The notes below the pieces were generated by a model. That model saw only the letters and a program-made list of their open reading frames with translations. It made no database searches and was not told the DNA's origin. 64,000 nucleotides of DNA, from positions 1 to 64,000 of the forward strand of contig NZ_CABVII010000006.1 of assembly GCF_902497995.1 (NCBI RefSeq). The letters are read 5' to 3'. The stretch's first letter is position 1. Every line of letters starts with the position of its first letter. The stretch comes from Pseudomonas fluorescens (GTDB lineage Bacteria; Pseudomonadota; Gammaproteobacteria; Pseudomonadales; Pseudomonadaceae). Made by a program: the position numbers and the translations under genes. This document shows positions 25,853-36,174 of the stretch, piece by piece.

Positions 25853-27367
25853 ATGAAGCGCAAGAATATTCTTTTCATCATGGCCGATCAGATGGCCGCG
25901 CCAATGTTGCCGTTCTACGGCCCTTCGCCCATCAAATTGCCCAATCTGAGTCGCCTCGCCGCCGAAGGCGTGGTGTTCGATGCCGCTTATTGCAACAGTC
26001 CACTGTGCGCGCCGTCGCGATTTACCCTGGTCAGCGGTCAGTTGCCGAGCAAGATCGGCGCCTACGACAACGCGGCCGATTTTCCCGCCGATGTACCGAC
26101 TTATGCACACTACTTGCGTCGCCTCGGTTACCGCACTGCCTTGTCCGGCAAGATGCACTTCTGCGGCCCCGATCAGTTGCACGGTTATGAAGAACGCCTG
26201 ACCAGTGATATTTACCCCGCCGACTATGGCTGGTCGGTGAACTGGGATGAACCGGACGTGCGTCCGACCTGGTTCCACAACATGTCTTCGGTACTGCAAG
26301 CCGGGCCGTGCGTGCGCACCAATCAGCTGGATTTTGATGAAGAGGTCGTGTTCAAGGCCCAGCAATACCTGTTTGACCACATCCGTGAGGATGGCGATCA
26401 GCCGTTCTGCCTCACCGTTTCAATGACCCATCCGCATGATCCATACACCATCCCCAAGGCGTTTTGGGATATGTATGACGACGCCGACATCCCTTTACCG
26501 GAAACTCCAGCCCAGACCGAACTCGATCCGCATTCACAGCGCTTGCTCAAGGTTTACGACCTGTGGGACAAACCGCTGCCTGTGGATAAAATCCGCGACG
26601 CGCGCCGTGCATACTTCGGTGCTTGCAGCTATATCGACAGTAACGTCGGCAAACTCCTGCAAACCCTGGAAGATACTGGCCTGATCGATGACACCATCAT
26701 TGTGTTCTCGGGCGACCACGGTGACATGCTCGGCGAACGTGGGCTCTGGTACAAAATGCACTGGTTCGAGATGGCTGCACGGGTACCGTTGCTGATCAGT
26801 GCACCTGGGCAATTCGGCGCTGGCCGGGTCAGCGCAGCGGTGTCCACCGCCGATCTGCTGCCGACCTTCGTCGAACTGGCCGGCGGCTCCCTGGAGCCAG
26901 GCTTGCCACTGGACGGTCGCTCTCTGGTTTCGCACCTGCAAGGGCAGGGCGGTCACGATGAAGTCTTTGGCGAATACATGGCTGAGGGCACCATCAGCCC
27001 GCTGATGATGATTCGCCGCGGCGCCTATAAATTTATCTACAGCGAAGACGACCCTTGCCTACTCTTCGACGTGCACAACGACCCGCGTGAACAGGAAGAA
27101 CTCAGCCGGTCGCCGCAACATCTGCAGCTGTTCGAGGAATTCCTCGCTGAAGCGCGGGCCAAATGGAATATTCCGGCGATCCACCAACAGGTGCTCGCGA
27201 GCCAGCGTCGTCGGCGTTTTGTTGCCCAAGCGCTGACCATAGGCAAGCTCAAGAGCTGGGATCACCAGCCGCTGGTGGACGCCAGTCAGCAATACATGCG
27301 CAACCACATCGACCTTGATGATCTGGAGCGCAAAGCCCGTTATCCACAACCCTGCCAAAACCAATAA
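25853..27367 (+). CDS. betC: Choline-sulfatase BetC
   Basis: 504 aa cytosolic sulfatase that hydrolyses choline-O-sulfate to choline and sulfate. The formylglycine site is CAPSR with Cys52, metal ligands lie in MADQMAAP near the N-terminus and in FSGDHGDMLGERG. The C-terminal extension ends WDHQPLVDASQQYMRN, typical of choline-sulfatases. ATG 25853 (MKRKNILFIM) is chosen as the family start; ATG 25835 would add six residues. Choline formed would feed glycine-betaine synthesis. The solute-binding-protein gene follows 16 bases after the stop. Confidence 0.95.
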   Translation: MKRKNILFIMADQMAAPMLPFYGPSPIKLPNLSRLAAEGVVFDAAYCNSPLCAPSRFTLVSGQLPSKIGAYDNAADFPADVPTYAHYLRRLGYRTALSGKMHFCGPDQLHGYEERLTSDIYPADYGWSVNWDEPDVRPTWFHNMSSVLQAGPCVRTNQLDFDEEVVFKAQQYLFDHIREDGDQPFCLTVSMTHPHDPYTIPKAFWDMYDDADIPLPETPAQTELDPHSQRLLKVYDLWDKPLPVDKIRDARRAYFGACSYIDSNVGKLLQTLEDTGLIDDTIIVFSGDHGDMLGERGLWYKMHWFEMAARVPLLISAPGQFGAGRVSAAVSTADLLPTFVELAGGSLEPGLPLDGRSLVSHLQGQGGHDEVFGEYMAEGTISPLMMIRRGAYKFIYSEDDPCLLFDVHNDPREQEELSRSPQHLQLFEEFLAEARAKWNIPAIHQQVLASQRRRRFVAQALTIGKLKSWDHQPLVDASQQYMRNHIDLDDLERKARYPQPCQNQ

Positions 27368-27383
27368 CGTCAAGGGGAAGTCC

Positions 27384-28304
27384 ATGCAAAGGTTATCCAC
27401 AGTACTGACGGCAGGGCTTCTGGCTCTGGGCAGCGCATCGGCGTTCGCCGAGCAAAGCTGCGACACCGTGAAGATGGCCGACCCCGGCTGGAGCGACATT
27501 GCCGCGACCAACGCCATCACCGGTTTTCTGCTGGACGGCATGGGCTACAAGGCCAAGGTTGACACCCTGGCGGTGCCGATCACCTTTGGCGGACTCAAGG
27601 ATGGCCAGGTGGACGTGTTTTTGGGTAACTGGATGCCAGCGCAGCAGGGCTTTTACGATAAGTTCGTGGCCACCGGCGATGTCACTCAATTGGCGAAAAA
27701 CCTCGAAGGCACCGAATTCACGCTCGCCGTCCCGGATTACGTCTGGAACGCGGGTGTGCATGACTTTGCCGACCTGAACAAGTACGCCGACAAGTTCGAC
27801 AAGAAGATCTATGGCATCGGCTCGGGTGCCCCGGCAAATATTTCCTTGCAGGAAATGATCAAGAAGAACGACTTCGACATGGGTCAGTGGAAACTGGTCG
27901 AGTCCAGTGAGCAGGCAATGCTGGCCGAAGTATCCCGAGCGGTGAAAAAACAGAAGTTCGTGACCTTCCTCGGCTGGACACCGCACCCGATGAACGTGCA
28001 ATTGAAAATGCATTACCTGAAGGGCGGCGAGAAGTATTTCGGCGATACCGGTAGTGTCCATACCCTGACCCGCAAAGGTTATGCACAGGCCTGCCCGAAC
28101 GTTGGCAAATTGCTCACCAACCTGAGTTTCACCCAGGAGATGGAGAACAGCATCATGGCCGAGGTGGTGAACAGGAAAATCAGCAATACCGATGCGGCCA
28201 AGGCCTGGATCAAGGCCAATCCGGCGGTGCTGGATAAATGGCTGGACGGGGTGAAGACCGTGGATGGCAAGGATGCGTTGCCGGCGGTCAAAGCCAAGCT
28301 GTAA
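27384..28304 (+). CDS. Choline/betaine-type ABC transporter substrate-binding protein
   Basis: 306 aa from ATG 27384 after CAAGGGGAAGTCC; the upstream open frame is within betC. Signal peptide of about 22 residues ends ASAFA. It is an OpuAC/ProX-fold binding protein with aromatic cage candidates (DPGWSD, GNWMPAQQGF, TFLGWTPHPMNV). It belongs to the ChoX-like group. No ABC permease or ATPase gene is adjacent, so it is an orphan periplasmic protein that must use a transporter encoded elsewhere. Linkage to betC suggests choline sulfate or choline as ligand. Confidence 0.88.
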   Translation: MQRLSTVLTAGLLALGSASAFAEQSCDTVKMADPGWSDIAATNAITGFLLDGMGYKAKVDTLAVPITFGGLKDGQVDVFLGNWMPAQQGFYDKFVATGDVTQLAKNLEGTEFTLAVPDYVWNAGVHDFADLNKYADKFDKKIYGIGSGAPANISLQEMIKKNDFDMGQWKLVESSEQAMLAEVSRAVKKQKFVTFLGWTPHPMNVQLKMHYLKGGEKYFGDTGSVHTLTRKGYAQACPNVGKLLTNLSFTQEMENSIMAEVVNRKISNTDAAKAWIKANPAVLDKWLDGVKTVDGKDALPAVKAKL

Positions 28305-28320
28305 GGTTCGACGACGCCAT

Positions 28321-28364
28321 CGTCGGAACGCCGCCCGGAGCCGGCTTCGGGCGGCGTTCCGACG
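28321..28364. terminator. Perfect 17-bp inverted repeat between binding protein and SulP genes
   Basis: CGTCGGAACGCCGCCCG (28321-28337), a 10-base loop, then its exact inverse (28348-28364). GATTTTTG follows six bases later. It is probably a terminator or an RNA-stabilising element that lets SulP be expressed differently from betC. Confidence 0.65.
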
Positions 28365-28441
28365 AATCGATTTTTGCCCTTGCGCCATGGCAACTGAAAC
28401 ACCACCCTGACGCTTTTTGCAGTTATCCACCGAGAGGACCC

Positions 28442-30010
28442 ATGGCCTTCCCCAGCCGCCATTCACTCTTTCCCTTCCTTACCTGGCTGCCGCGGCAGAC
28501 CCGTGCCAGCGTCGGCCGTGACTTGATCGTCGGCCTCAGCGGTGCAATTCTCGCCTTGCCGCAATCCATCGCCTACGCCCTGATTGCCGGCCTCCCACCG
28601 GAGTATGGCCTGTACGCCGCAATCATCCCGGTGCTGATCGCCTGTCTGTGGGGTTCGTCCTGGCATCTGATCTGCGGCCCTACGGCGGCCATCTCCATCG
28701 TCCTGTACGCCAGCGTCAGTCCTCTGGCCGTTCCCGCGTCAGAGGACTACGTCACCTTGATCCTGTTACTGACGCTGCTCGCCGGCATTTTCCAGTGGCT
28801 GCTGGGATTGCTGCGTTTTGGCGCCTTGGTGAATTTCGTCTCGCACTCGGTGGTGCTGGGCTTCACCCTCGGCGCGGCGGTGGTGATTGCCATCGGTCAA
28901 ATGCCGAACCTGCTGGGGCTGGACTTGCCCAACCAGGCTACGGCGCTGGACAGCTTTTTGCTGGTGTTCAAGCATTTCGGCGAAGTGGATAAACCCTCAC
29001 TGGTACTGGGATTGGCGACGGTAGGGGCAGGGGTGATTCTGAAACGGTTGCTGCCACGCTGGCCGACCTTATTGATCACCCTGATCCTGAGTGGGCTGCT
29101 GGTCTGGCTCTGGCCAGCGATGTTCGGTCACGTGAAGCTGGTCAGCGCGTTTGTCGGGCGTCTGCCACCCTTCAGCCCGTTGCCGCTGGATCTGGACTTG
29201 ATCCTGCGCCTGCTGCCCAGCGCCGTAGCGGTCGGGATGCTCGGGCTGGTGACGAGTCTGTCGATTGCCCGTTCCTTGTCGGCCCGCTCGCAGCAACTGC
29301 TCGATGCCAATCAGGAAGTCCGCGCCCAGGGTTTATCGAACATGGTGGGTGCGTTCTTCTCCGGCTCGCTGTCGGCCGGCTCCTTCACCCGCTCGGGCCT
29401 GAGCTACGAAGCCGGCGCCTGCTCGCCGCTGGCCGGGGTTTTTTCGGCGTTATGGGTGGCGCTGTTTGCCATCTTCGGCGCGAACTTGATTGCGCACATC
29501 CCCATCCCGGCCATGGCCGGCAGTATTCTGTTGATTGCCTGGGGACTGGTGGACCATCGCGGGATCCGTGCGTTGTTGCGGGTCAGCCGCGCCGAGTTTC
29601 TGGTCATGGCGCTGACCTGCATCGCCACGCTGCTGCTGGAACTGCAGACGGCGATCTATGCCGGGGTGTTGGCTTCGCTGTTCTTCTACCTCAAACGTAC
29701 TTCGCAACCGCGGGTGCAGCATTGGCGTGACGGGGATGAAGACATCCTGCGAGTCGGCGGATCGATCTTTTTCGGTGCCAGCCATTACCTGCAAGTGCGC
29801 TTGCAACGGCTGCACGGCGCACGCGTGGTGATCGAGGCGCAGCAGATCAACTTCATCGACTATTCAGGTGTGGAAATGCTGCACCAGGAAGCGCGGCGAC
29901 TGTTGCAACAGGATCGCAGCCTGACCCTGCGCGGGGCGAGACCGCCGGTGGTGGAGGAGTTGAGAAAGCTGGAAGGTGCGGAGAAATGCCCGATCCGGTT
30001 TGAAGACTGA
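28442..30010 (+). CDS. SulP family sulfate permease with STAS domain
   Basis: 522 aa from ATG 28442 (after CACCGAGAGGACCC). The SulP core has ten or more hydrophobic segments, with QSIAYALIAGLPPEYGLYAAIIP, SSWHLICGPTAAISIV and GLSNMVGAFFSGSLSAGSFTRSGLSYEAGA. The C-terminal STAS domain (about 415-522) contains QQINFIDYSGVEMLHQEARRL, with a DYSG motif resembling the anti-sigma antagonist loop. Linkage to choline-sulfatase suggests movement of the sulfate released or needed. Direction of transport cannot be told. Position matches PA0029. Confidence 0.9.
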   Translation: MAFPSRHSLFPFLTWLPRQTRASVGRDLIVGLSGAILALPQSIAYALIAGLPPEYGLYAAIIPVLIACLWGSSWHLICGPTAAISIVLYASVSPLAVPASEDYVTLILLLTLLAGIFQWLLGLLRFGALVNFVSHSVVLGFTLGAAVVIAIGQMPNLLGLDLPNQATALDSFLLVFKHFGEVDKPSLVLGLATVGAGVILKRLLPRWPTLLITLILSGLLVWLWPAMFGHVKLVSAFVGRLPPFSPLPLDLDLILRLLPSAVAVGMLGLVTSLSIARSLSARSQQLLDANQEVRAQGLSNMVGAFFSGSLSAGSFTRSGLSYEAGACSPLAGVFSALWVALFAIFGANLIAHIPIPAMAGSILLIAWGLVDHRGIRALLRVSRAEFLVMALTCIATLLLELQTAIYAGVLASLFFYLKRTSQPRVQHWRDGDEDILRVGGSIFFGASHYLQVRLQRLHGARVVIEAQQINFIDYSGVEMLHQEARRLLQQDRSLTLRGARPPVVEELRKLEGAEKCPIRFED

Positions 30011-30024
30011 ACACACCCCCCGCC

Positions 30025-30118
30025 CCTGTAGGAGCGAGGCTTGCCCGCGAAGAACGATAATGCGGTGTACCTGATGCATCGCGGCGTCCCATTCGCGGGC
30101 AAGCCTCGCTCCTACAGG
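30025..30118. repeat. REP doublet after SulP gene
   Basis: CCTGTAGGAGCGAGGCTTGC and following at the left, inverse ending GCAAGCCTCGCTCCTACAGG at the right. The spacer matches that of 14723-14826 over most of its length. It lies between convergent sulP and aroE. Confidence 0.9.
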
Positions 30119-30121
30119 TAA

Positions 30122-30943
30122 TTACAGCGCCAGTTGGCGGCGGAGTTCAGCCAGCACTGGCGCGGTATCGGGCCGCACACCGCGCCACAGGAAGAACGCT
30201 TCCGCCGCTTGTTCGGCGAGCATCCCCAAGCCATCCATCGCCACTGCGGCGCCATGCTCGCCGGCCCAGCGGCAAAACGAAGTCGGCTCCTTGCCATACA
30301 TCATGTCGTAGCAAACCGTCTTGCCCGGTTCGATAAGACTGCTGGCAATCGGTGGTACATCACCGCTCAGGCTCGCAGATGTCGCGTTGATGATCAGGTC
30401 CACCGGCTCCTGCAACCAATCGAAACCGCTGGCCGACACCGGTCCGAGGTCCGCGAACAACTCCGCCAGCAACTCGGCTTTTTCCACCGTGCGGTTGGCG
30501 ATGATCACCGACGCGGGCTGTTCGGCCAGCAACGGCTCCAGCGCACCGCGCACCGCGCCGCCGGCACCCAGCAGCAGGATGCGTTTGCCCTTGAGGCTGA
30601 ACCCGGCATTGACCGTCAGGTCCCGCACCAGTCCGGCGCCATCGGTGTTGTCGCCCAACAGACTGCCATCGGCAAGTTTGCTCAGGGTGTTCACCGCGCC
30701 GGCCCGTTGCGCCCGCTCCGTCAGACTGTTCGCCAGGCGGTAGGCGTCTTCCTTGAACGGCACTGTCACATTCGCCCCGCGACCTTCGCGGAAAAACGCC
30801 CGGGCGCAGCCGGAAAAGTCGTCGAGCGGCGCCAGCAAGATGCTGTAGTCGAGTTTTTGCGCGGTTTGCTCGGCAAACAGACGGTGGATCAGTGGCGACT
30901 TGCTGTGGCCAATCGGGTTACCAAATACGACGTAACGATCCAT
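30122..30943 (-). CDS. aroE: Shikimate dehydrogenase (NADP+)
   Basis: 273 aa. It reduces 3-dehydroshikimate to shikimate in aromatic amino acid synthesis. Substrate-binding motifs are [14 protein letters not shown] near the N-terminus and [14 protein letters not shown] with the catalytic Lys. The NADP loop is [15 protein letters not shown] with [19 protein letters not shown] and [13 protein letters not shown] follow. The gene is 13 bases downstream of hemF on the same strand, so the two are probably co-transcribed. Confidence 0.96.
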   Translation of the reverse strand: MDRYVVFGNPIGHSKSPLIHRLFAEQTAQKLDYSILLAPLDDFSGCARAFFREGRGANVTVPFKEDAYRLANSLTERAQRAGAVNTLSKLADGSLLGDNTDGAGLVRDLTVNAGFSLKGKRILLLGAGGAVRGALEPLLAEQPASVIIANRTVEKAELLAELFADLGPVSASGFDWLQEPVDLIINATSASLSGDVPPIASSLIEPGKTVCYDMMYGKEPTSFCRWAGEHGAAVAMDGLGMLAEQAAEAFFLWRGVRPDTAPVLAELRRQLAL

Positions 30944-30956
30944 CAGGATTCCTCGT

Positions 30957-31895
<939 letters not shown>

Positions 31896-32049
31896 CTACG
31901 CGGCGCTCCATCGGAGCGGGGGCCGGCGCAAATGGGCGCGTAGCATAACATCGCAGGTGCACCTTCGCAGTTGACGAAGATCAAGCTTGGGAGTTCGATA
32001 GGGCGCTTGGCACTACAACTCTAGAAGCCAAACCCTAAGGAGAGTTCTG

Positions 32050-33027
32050 ATGGCAAAGCGTATCCAGTTCCGCGCCCATGGCGGCCCCGAAGTGCTCGAG
32101 TATGTCGATTACCAACCCGCCGAGCCCGGTCCGCAGCAGGTCCGTGTGGCCAACAAGGCCGTTGGCCTGAACTTCATCGACACCTATTACCGCAGTGGTC
32201 TTTATCCGCCGCCGGCCCTGCCATCGGGCCTGGGCTCGGAAGGCGCGGGCGTGGTCGAGGCAGTGGGCAGCGAAGTCACCCGTTTCAAAGTCGGTGATCG
32301 CGTGGCTTACGGGAGCGGCCCGCTGGGGGCCTACAGCGACGTTCATGTATTGCCGCAAGCCAATCTGGTGCATCTGCCGGACGCGATCAGCTTTGAACAG
32401 GCCGCAGGGGTGATGCTCAAGGGTCTGACCGTGCAATACCTGCTGCGTCAGACGTATGAACTCAAGGCTGGCGAAACCATTCTGTTCCACGCTGCGGCCG
32501 GTGGTGTCGGTTCGCTGGCCTGCCAATGGGCCAAGGCCTTGGGTGTGAAGTTGATCGGCACGGTCAGCTCACCGGAGAAAGCCGCATTGGCCAAGGCCAA
32601 CGGTGCCTGGGCCACTATCGATTACAGCCACGAAAACGTCGCACAGCGCGTACTCGAACTGACTGACGGCAAAAAAGTCCCGGTGGTGTACGACGGCGTC
32701 GGCAAGGACACTTGGCTGACCTCGCTCGACAGCGTTTCTCCACGTGGCCTGGTGGTGAGTTTTGGCAATGCGTCAGGCGCGGTAGACGGGGTGAACCTGG
32801 GGATTTTGTCGGCGAAGGGCTCGCTGTACGTGACCCGGCCTACCTTGGCGACCTACGCCAACAATGCGGAAAACCTGCAGCGTATGGCGGATGAACTGTT
32901 TGAGATGATCATCAGCGGGAAGCTGAAGGTGGACATCAGCCAGAAGTATCCATTGGCGGAAGCGGCGAAGGCGCAGACCGAGTTGTCGGCGCGGCGTACC
33001 ACAGGTTCAACAGTACTGTTGCCCTAG
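32050..33027 (+). CDS. qor: NADPH:quinone oxidoreductase (zeta-crystallin type)
   Basis: 325 aa medium-chain reductase without zinc-binding cysteines. It has an N-terminal GroES-like fold (VGLNFIDTYYRSGLYP, GLGSEGAGVVEAVG) and a Rossmann domain with the NADPH loop FHAAAGGVGSLACQWAK. It reduces quinones by one electron in characterised members. CTAAGGAGAGTTCTG gives a strong ribosome binding site. Divergent from hemF. Confidence 0.94.
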   Translation: MAKRIQFRAHGGPEVLEYVDYQPAEPGPQQVRVANKAVGLNFIDTYYRSGLYPPPALPSGLGSEGAGVVEAVGSEVTRFKVGDRVAYGSGPLGAYSDVHVLPQANLVHLPDAISFEQAAGVMLKGLTVQYLLRQTYELKAGETILFHAAAGGVGSLACQWAKALGVKLIGTVSSPEKAALAKANGAWATIDYSHENVAQRVLELTDGKKVPVVYDGVGKDTWLTSLDSVSPRGLVVSFGNASGAVDGVNLGILSAKGSLYVTRPTLATYANNAENLQRMADELFEMIISGKLKVDISQKYPLAEAAKAQTELSARRTTGSTVLLP

Positions 33028-33049
33028 GATTTTTGGCGTCTGCATTGGC

Positions 33050-33150
33050 CCCTTCGCGAGCAAGCCCGCTCCCACATTTGATCGTTGTCGTACACAAAAT
33101 CTGTGTTCACTGAAGATCTGATGTGGGAGCGGGCTTGCTCGCGAATGGCC
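33050..33150. repeat. REP doublet between qor and tsaC
   Basis: CCTTCGCGAGCAAGCCCGCTCCCACA at the left and TGTGGGAGCGGGCTTGCTCGCGAA at the right. The spacer has ACACAAAATCTGTGTTCA, which resembles ACACAAGATATGTGTTCA in 40431-40522. Confidence 0.92.
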
Positions 33151-33160
33151 GCGCACGGTC

Positions 33161-33718
33161 TCAATCCGGGCGGATTACGTTGCCGGTCGCCACGTCTCGG
33201 ATAACGCTCGGATTCTTGCGCCCCCCGAGGTTGCCGCCCATCACCAAATCCAACTGTCCACGAAAATACTGCTCCACGCGAATCCGCGAGCGCGCCGCCG
33301 GCCGTCCCTGAGGGTTGGCTGAAGTCGATACCAACGGCCCCACCAACGCGCACAAATCCCGCACCTGCGGATGATCGCTCACCCGCAGCGCCACAGTCTC
33401 GTGCACGCCAGTGATCCACTGTGGCAACAAATTCTGGTGCGGCACCAGCCAGGTATTCGGCCCCGGCCAGGTGCTGGCCATGCGGTCCATCCACAGTTCA
33501 GGGAAATCTTCGAAGAGGAAGTCGAACTGGCGGATATTGTCGGCGACCAGAATCAGGCCTTTTTCCACAGACCGTCCCTTGATCAGCAGCAGACGATCCA
33601 CCGCTTCTTCGTCCCAAGGGTCGCAACCCAGGCCCCAGACCGCTTCGGTTGGGTAGGCAATCACCGCGCCTGCGCGAATGGCTCGTGCGGCTTGTTGCAC
33701 ACGCCAACTGTTGACCAT
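33161..33718 (-). CDS. tsaC: Threonylcarbamoyl-AMP synthase TsaC (YrdC/RimN)
   Basis: 185 aa. It makes threonylcarbamoyl-AMP from Thr, bicarbonate and ATP for t6A modification of tRNAs. The N-terminal KxR/SxN region fits Yrd[44 protein letters not shown], then [16 protein letters not shown]. Short TsaC type without the Sua5 C-terminal domain. Its stop lies close to the REP element. The dprA gene is upstream on the same strand, separated by 54 bases. Confidence 0.95.
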   Translation of the reverse strand: MVNSWRVQQAARAIRAGAVIAYPTEAVWGLGCDPWDEEAVDRLLLIKGRSVEKGLILVADNIRQFDFLFEDFPELWMDRMASTWPGPNTWLVPHQNLLPQWITGVHETVALRVSDHPQVRDLCALVGPLVSTSANPQGRPAARSRIRVEQYFRGQLDLVMGGNLGGRKNPSVIRDVATGNVIRPD

Positions 33719-33772
33719 GAAAAACTCTCCGGAATAAGGCTCTGCGCAGTTTACCTTTCTTCCTCGTAAAAC

Positions 33773-34879
33773 CTAGCTCACCCGCGCAAACCAGCGCCCG
33801 CTTTCGCAAACCGCACGGCCATCCATTTCCAGTTCCGTCAGCGCGACCAGAACTTTCGGCAAGGCCCAGCCGCTGGCGTCTGCCAGCGCCTCACTGGTAT
33901 GGGGCGCCGCGTGGAGCAGCATAAGCAGTGGATGGATTGCAGCAGTCGACGGTGCATCGATGGATAACGGCAACCGTTGCCAGCCGCGCAAGGCTTCGAG
34001 GATATGCTCGATGGTTTCCACCAACACCGCCCCGTCGCGGATCAATTGATGACAACCGCGGGCGCCGGGATGATGAATCGATCCGGGAATCGCATAAACC
34101 TCTCGACCTTGCTCTGCCGCCAGCCTCGCGGTGATCAGCGAACCGCTGGCGACACTCGCCTCGACCACCAGTACCCCGAGTGACAAACCGCTGATGATCC
34201 GGTTGCGCCGCGGAAAGTTGCTGGCCCTAGGGCCGGCATCCAGCGGGAACTCCGAAAGCACCGCGCTGCCCGAGGCAATCATGGCCTCGGCCAGTCGTCG
34301 ATTGCGCTGTGGATAAAACTTTTCAAGTCCCGTGCCAAGTACCCCCACCGTTCGCCCGCCCACATCCAACGCTGCCTGGTGCGCAGCGGCATCGATGCCG
34401 AGGGCCAAGCCGCTGGTGATGACAAAACCGGCGCTCGCCAAGCTTCGGGAAAACGCGGCGTCGGTGTCCATGCCCGGCCGGGAAGCACGACGGCTGCCGA
34501 CCATCGCCAGCTGCGGTTTTTCCAGAATATCCGGATCGCCCGCCACGAATAACAGCGGCGGCGCATCGCTGATTTCAGCGAGCAACGCCGGATAGTCGGG
34601 CTGGTCCCACATCAGTAAATGCTGGCCCGGATGCTCTAGCCAGGCCAATGCGTGGCTGGCACCGTCGCGAATTTCACTGACGCGCCTGGCCTCCGAGCAA
34701 GCAAGGGGCAGGCCCAGTGCACGCCAGGCACTCGCCGGCGCGCTGATGGCTTTAGACGCCGAACCGAACGCCTCAAGCAATTTCTTGAAGCGGGCAGGAC
34801 CGAGTTCCGGCAAACGGTGCAGACGTAAACGAGCTTCCAGTTCCGCAGGGGAAACCGGTGAAACACCAGGTAGCGACAT
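33773..34879 (-). CDS. dprA: DNA-processing protein DprA (Smf)
   Basis: 368 aa. It loads RecA on incoming single-stranded DNA in natural transformation. N-terminal HhH/SAM-like helices (LHRLPELGPARFKKLLEAFG) precede a Rossmann-like DprA core with MVGSRRASRPG, VITSGLALGIDAAAHQAAL, GTGLEKFYPQRNRRLAE and FPRRNRIISGLSLGVLVVEA. The C-terminal winged-helix (DprA_WH) is at about 305-368. Neighbours are tsaC and the LysM gene on the same strand. Intact, although competence is not usually observed in this group. Confidence 0.94.
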   Translation of the reverse strand: MSLPGVSPVSPAELEARLRLHRLPELGPARFKKLLEAFGSASKAISAPASAWRALGLPLACSEARRVSEIRDGASHALAWLEHPGQHLLMWDQPDYPALLAEISDAPPLLFVAGDPDILEKPQLAMVGSRRASRPGMDTDAAFSRSLASAGFVITSGLALGIDAAAHQAALDVGGRTVGVLGTGLEKFYPQRNRRLAEAMIASGSAVLSEFPLDAGPRASNFPRRNRIISGLSLGVLVVEASVASGSLITARLAAEQGREVYAIPGSIHHPGARGCHQLIRDGAVLVETIEHILEALRGWQRLPLSIDAPSTAAIHPLLMLLHAAPHTSEALADASGWALPKVLVALTELEMDGRAVCESGRWFARVS

Positions 34880-34959
34880 GGATCATCCTTGATCGTTATG
34901 AGCCCCGTTAAAACGGGAACAAGCTGTGGATAACTCTGTTGGTAACTTGTGGAGCCTGC

Positions 34960-35985
34960 TTACGGATTTCGCACCTTGTCCATCACCGCCAACGAGCGGG
35001 AAGCGCTGAGCACCAGACCGTAGCTGAGCTTGTCGTAGGTGCGGAACACCATCAGCAGACCCGCACGCTCATCAGGAATCTTCAGCGGTTGACCGGTGAT
35101 CCGGTCCCGTACCGTTTCGCCGGTTTTCATCACCACCAGCACGTTGCCTTCGGCGAGGCCGTCGCGTTGGCCCTTGTTCAGCGTGACCACATCCAGGGCG
35201 CCGATCTGGGTAACCCCGCGCGGCACGTCGATGATCAAGCCGTTGATTTCGGTTTTAGGGGGACCGGGCATGAAGGTCGAGTTGATGGATCGCTCCTCGC
35301 TGCTGAACAAGCGATCGCCGAGACGCACTTCCTGCGTAGTGCGTTGCAGTGCCAGGGTAGCGACCTCGCCTTCGGTGGCCACAATCTCGCCACCGCCGAT
35401 ATCGTCGGCATTGATACCGAGGAACTCCTTGGTCTCAGGGTCGGTGTAGACCTTGCCCTGGCGGAAGATGCCATAGACCGGCTGATCCGGGTCGAAGTGG
35501 CCGCGGGCGAAGATGCGATCACCGGTGCCACTGAGCACCCGCTCGGCATCGCCTGCGACGATATACGGCGCCTTGTCGAAGTCCTCGACCTTGTCGACGA
35601 TGCGGTTGCTCAGCAGAAAGCTGTTGATCGACTGCAGAGGAATGCTCGGGATGGCCTCGGCCACGGGGCTGCTGCGGATGCGGGGCGAGAGCTTGATGGT
35701 GCCCCTGGAAGCGCCGCGCTTGAGGGTCAGCCGCGGCTGACCGTTGACGTAGACCAGCGACAGCGTATCGCCGGGGTAGATAAGATTGGGGTTCTCGATT
35801 TGCGGATTGGCTTGCCAGAGCTCGGGCCACTTCCACGGCTCACGCAGGTATTTTCCCGATATGTCCCAGAGTGTGTCCCCCGTGACCACCGTGTATTGCT
35901 GTGGAAAACCTTCCCTTAGCTGCACTTGCCCGTGCGCAAAACCGGCCGAGGCCAGAAGGAGCAGGGCGAGTAGTGATTTCCTCAT
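34960..35985 (-). CDS. Secreted LysM peptidoglycan-binding protein (TsaP-like)
   Basis: 341 aa. The signal peptide [20 protein letters not shown] is followed by a LysM domain at about 33-82 ([26 protein letters not shown] ... [13 protein letters not shown]). The remaining 250 residues are a conserved region of the PA0020 type, with a C-terminal part recalling FlgT. PA0020 is TsaP, which links the type IV pilus secretin to peptidoglycan in P. aeruginosa. The same role here is an inference. It is divergent from def and upstream of dprA. Confidence 0.82.
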   Translation of the reverse strand: MRKSLLALLLLASAGFAHGQVQLREGFPQQYTVVTGDTLWDISGKYLREPWKWPELWQANPQIENPNLIYPGDTLSLVYVNGQPRLTLKRGASRGTIKLSPRIRSSPVAEAIPSIPLQSINSFLLSNRIVDKVEDFDKAPYIVAGDAERVLSGTGDRIFARGHFDPDQPVYGIFRQGKVYTDPETKEFLGINADDIGGGEIVATEGEVATLALQRTTQEVRLGDRLFSSEERSINSTFMPGPPKTEINGLIIDVPRGVTQIGALDVVTLNKGQRDGLAEGNVLVVMKTGETVRDRITGQPLKIPDERAGLLMVFRTYDKLSYGLVLSASRSLAVMDKVRNP

Positions 35986-36174
35986 GCAGTGAATCCCTTT
36001 ATTATGTGCGTTCGCGTGAAACGCCAGAGCCCTCGTGGCTCGCTCCTGCTCACTCCTGAAAAGAAGGGGGCTACTCTGAAAAGAAAGGAGCTACGTTTCA
36101 CAACGGTAGCCGGCATCTTCGGACCCGCCAGGCCATCGACCCGACTTTACCTCACATGTGCAGCAATTAAGCTT

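Noticed and set aside
27390..27400. DnaA box (GGTTATCCACA) inside the solute-binding-protein gene
   Set aside because: A single box in coding DNA, without a cluster or AT-rich partner. Similar single boxes occur at 34923, 46895 and 58905 and are not taken as origins.
35989..36174. Long N-terminal extension of peptide deformylase
   Set aside because: Deformylase begins [11 protein letters not shown] at 36175; the 62 added residues have no family match.
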